Positions 42,340 through 44,224 of a stretch of 44,224 nt of DNA are shown one piece after another; the stretch's first letter is position 1, and every line of letters begins with the position of its first letter. The translations under genes were made by a program, and so were the position numbers. Source of the stretch: Streptomyces sp. MS191. Lineage in GTDB: Bacteria; Actinomycetota; Actinomycetes; Streptomycetales; Streptomycetaceae. Below the pieces are notes generated by a model. It saw nothing but the letters and a program-made list of their open reading frames with translations, searched no databases and was not told where the DNA came from. The stretch spans positions 232,662 to 276,885 of the forward strand of contig NZ_RDBI01000054.1 of assembly GCF_008042125.1 (NCBI RefSeq), read 5' to 3'.

Positions 42340-44224
42340 TCACGGCGCGGGCCGCGGCCCCGTCCCGCTCGCGGCGGCCAGCTCGCCCTCGCCCTCGGTG
42401 TCCACGTGCGGCAGGATCCGGTCCAGCCAACGGGGGGTCCACCAGGCCCATTCGCCGAGCAGCGTCATCACGGCGGGCACCAGCAGCAGGCGCGCGATCG
42501 TCGCGTCGATCAGCACGCTCGCGGCGAGGCCGAGCCCCATCATCTTGATCACGATGTTGTCGCTCACGATGAACGCGGCGAAGACGCTGACCATGATGAG
42601 CGCCGCGCAGGTGATGACGCGGGCCGTGATCTCCAGGGCGTGCGCCACGCTCGCCTTGGCGTCGCCGGTGCGCAGCCAGGCCTCGTGCACGCGGGACAGC
42701 AGGAAGATCTCGTAGTCCATGCTCAGGCCGAAGACGATGGCGAACATCATCATCGGCACGTAGCTCTCGATGGGGACGTCGCCGGACACCCCGAGCGCGG
42801 GGCCTCCCCAGCCCCACTGGAAGACGGCGACGACGACGCCGTACGAGGCGGCGATGGACAGCAGGTTCAGGACCGCGGCCTTCAGGGCGACGAGCGGCCC
42901 CCGGAAGACCACCAGGATGACCAGGAACGCCAGGCCCACGACCACGACGATGATGATCGGCAGGCGGCTGGAGACGATGTCGAGGAAGTCGATCTGGGCG
43001 GCCGTGGTCCCGGTGACGTAGGTGGCGGCGGTCGTGCCGCTGACCGCCTGCGGGAGGACGTCCTCGGAGAGGTGGTTGGTGAGCGACGTGGTGAGCTCGT
43101 CCTGCGGTGCGGCCACCGAGTAGGCCGTGGCGATCAGGACGTCGCCGTCCGAGGTCGGGGTGAGCGGGGTGATCAGGGCGGCGTTCGGGACCCCGGTGAG
43201 CGCCTTCTGCGCCTGGCTCGCCAGCGCGGACCGGTCGGCCGCCGGAACCGAGGTCTGGTCGATGACCAGGGTCAGCGGTCCGTTGGAGCCCGGTCCGAAG
43301 GCCGTGGACATCAGGTCGAACGCCCGCCGGTCGGTGAACGACTTCGGATCCGCTCCGTCGCCGATGTGTCCGAGCTGGATGAAGAAGAGCGGGATGGAGA
43401 GCACGGCGAGGACGACGACGCCCGCGGTCAGGAACCACCAGGGGCGGCGCTCCACGCGCAGGGCGTAGCGGTGCCAGGTGCCGTGGGCCTCGTCGGTGCC
43501 GGGTTCGGTCTCGGCCACCGGCTTGCGCAGGTGGAGCCGGTCGATGTGACGACCGATCAGGCCGAGCATCGCCGGCACGAGGGTGAGGGCTCCGATGACC
43601 GCCGTGACCACGGTCGAGGTCGCGGCCAGACCGAGCAGGCCGATGAAGCTCAGCCCGGACACCCACAGCCCGCACAGGGCGATGACGACCGTGCAGCCCG
43701 AGACGAGGACGGCCCGGCCGCTGGTCGCGGTGGCCACCCCGGCGGCGGACACCGGGTCCATGCCGTTCATCAGGAGTTGCCGGTGCCGGGTGATCAGGAA
43801 GAGGGCGTAGTCGATGCCGACGCCGATGCCGATCATCGTGGCCAGCGTGGGGGAGACGGTGGCGAAGGTCCACACGGCGGCGAGGAGGCCGAGCACGGAG
43901 AGGCCGCAGAGGGCCGCGACCAGCGCGGTGACCAGGGGCAGTACGGCGGCGATCAGGCTGCCGAAGCCGATGATGAGCACGACGATGGCGACCGCGAAGC
44001 CGATCGTCTCGCTGACGCGGTCGTCGGGCTCGGGCCGGGCCAGCTCGCCGAGCGAGCCGCCGTACTCGACCTCGACACCGGCGGAGCGCAGCGGCTGCAC
44101 GGCGGCGTCCACCCCGGCCAGGTAGCCGTCCCCGAGGGTGCCGGGCTGGACGTCGAAGCGGACGGTGATGTACCCGGTCTTGCCGTGGACGTCGAAGCGG
44201 ACGGTGATGTACCCGGTCTTGCCG
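42340..44224 (-). CDS. MMPL/RND-superfamily exporter, N-terminus beyond window
   Basis: At least 628 residues of an MmpL-type exporter, cut at its 5' end by the window edge. Two six-helix sets are visible. The first begins around [24 protein letters not shown] and includes [21 protein letters not shown] with the proton-relay acid. The second includes [26 protein letters not shown]. The large outside domain lies between them ([14 protein letters not shown] to FLDIVSSRL). Streptomyces members export lipids, siderophores or drugs, often beside a TetR gene; none is visible here. The last 26 residues at the edge are a perfect in-frame duplication of 13 residues ([13 protein letters not shown]), likely artificial. 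Confidence 0.9.
   Translation of the reverse strand, partial: GKTGYITVRFDVHGKTGYITVRFDVQPGTLGDGYLAGVDAAVQPLRSAGVEVEYGGSLGELARPEPDDRVSETIGFAVAIVVLIIGFGSLIAAVLPLVTALVAALCGLSVLGLLAAVWTFATVSPTLATMIGIGVGIDYALFLITRHRQLLMNGMDPVSAAGVATATSGRAVLVSGCTVVIALCGLWVSGLSFIGLLGLAATSTVVTAVIGALTLVPAMLGLIGRHIDRLHLRKPVAETEPGTDEAHGTWHRYALRVERRPWWFLTAGVVVLAVLSIPLFFIQLGHIGDGADPKSFTDRRAFDLMSTAFGPGSNGPLTLVIDQTSVPAADRSALASQAQKALTGVPNAALITPLTPTSDGDVLIATAYSVAAPQDELTTSLTNHLSEDVLPQAVSGTTAATYVTGTTAAQIDFLDIVSSRLPIIIVVVVGLAFLVILVVFRGPLVALKAAVLNLLSIAASYGVVVAVFQWGWGGPALGVSGDVPIESYVPMMMFAIVFGLSMDYEIFLLSRVHEAWLRTGDAKASVAHALEITARVITCAALIMVSVFAAFIVSDNIVIKMMGLGLAASVLIDATIARLLLVPAVMTLLGEWAWWTPRWLDRILPHVDTEGEGELAAASGTGPRPAP
44147..44224. 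repeat. Two perfect 39-bp tandem copies ending at the window edge
   Basis: The unit starts TGGACGTCGAAGCGG and ends GGTCTTGCCG; copies are 44147-44185 and 44186-44224. The second ends exactly at the last base. It keeps frame within the MMPL gene (13 residues). Confidence 0.95.

Overview
The window reads as a high-GC actinobacterial chromosome segment, almost certainly Streptomyces. Codon third positions are strongly G/C. The sporulation sigma factor gene whiG lies beside rpsB-tsf-pyrH-frr-cdsA. Starts are often GTG, and many genes in runs overlap by a few bases (TGATG, ATGA, GTGA). The behaviour at both ends suggests the window is one complete assembly contig: the left end stops inside a second copy of whiG, and the right end stops exactly at the end of a 2 x 39 bp tandem repeat. 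No gene-free stretch exceeds 300 bases. I see no tRNA, rRNA, CRISPR array, integrase or transposase.

Layout. 1-3376: a disordered whiG/tetR/dprA/M23-peptidase region on the minus strand, containing an inverted duplication. 3630-8156: the translation, nucleotide and lipid core block rpsB, tsf, pyrH, frr, cdsA, with a strongly folded leader before pyrH. 8322-11601: a DHA2-type exporter joined out of frame to the 3' half of another MFS gene, then an unknown four-helix membrane protein. 11820-13864: an arsenic module (two ArsR repressors, an aquaporin, a thioredoxin-type arsenate reductase). 14019-15125: rlmN. 15128-19132: a TPP-riboswitch-controlled thiamine ABC importer (thiB, thiP, thiQ). 19209-22211: a DMT-type membrane protein and a two-gene ABC exporter.

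22447-42242 is mainly a polyamine uptake and catabolism region. It holds a class III aminotransferase, a Lrp/AsnC regulator, two aldehyde dehydrogenases, two PotD-like lipoproteins, PotABC and a PuuB-like FAD oxidoreductase. Putrescine could be imported by PotABCD. It could then be oxidised by transamination plus aldehyde dehydrogenase, or by a gamma-glutamyl route, toward GABA. Between the two halves lie a HXXEE protein, an unknown membrane protein, a serine hydrolase, a NarL-type two-component pair, a shattered glycerophosphodiester phosphodiesterase gene, a probable aminodeoxyfutalosine deaminase (menaquinone pathway), a DUF4190 protein and a NADAR protein. 42340-44224 is an MMPL/RND-type exporter cut by the window edge.

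The most striking structural signal is a set of sequence junctions: an inverted duplication of whiG, an M23-dprA joint, an MFS-MFS joint, an inverted copy of a histidine kinase/response regulator boundary, and a scrambled phosphodiesterase gene with three copies of one 16-mer. Their number, perfect arm identity and short shared sequences favour amplification or assembly chimeras over biology, but only read-level data can decide. The best candidates for unexplored biology are the folded pyrH leader, the layered expression platform after the TPP riboswitch, and the aquaporin-based arsenic module with no recognisable arsenite pump.
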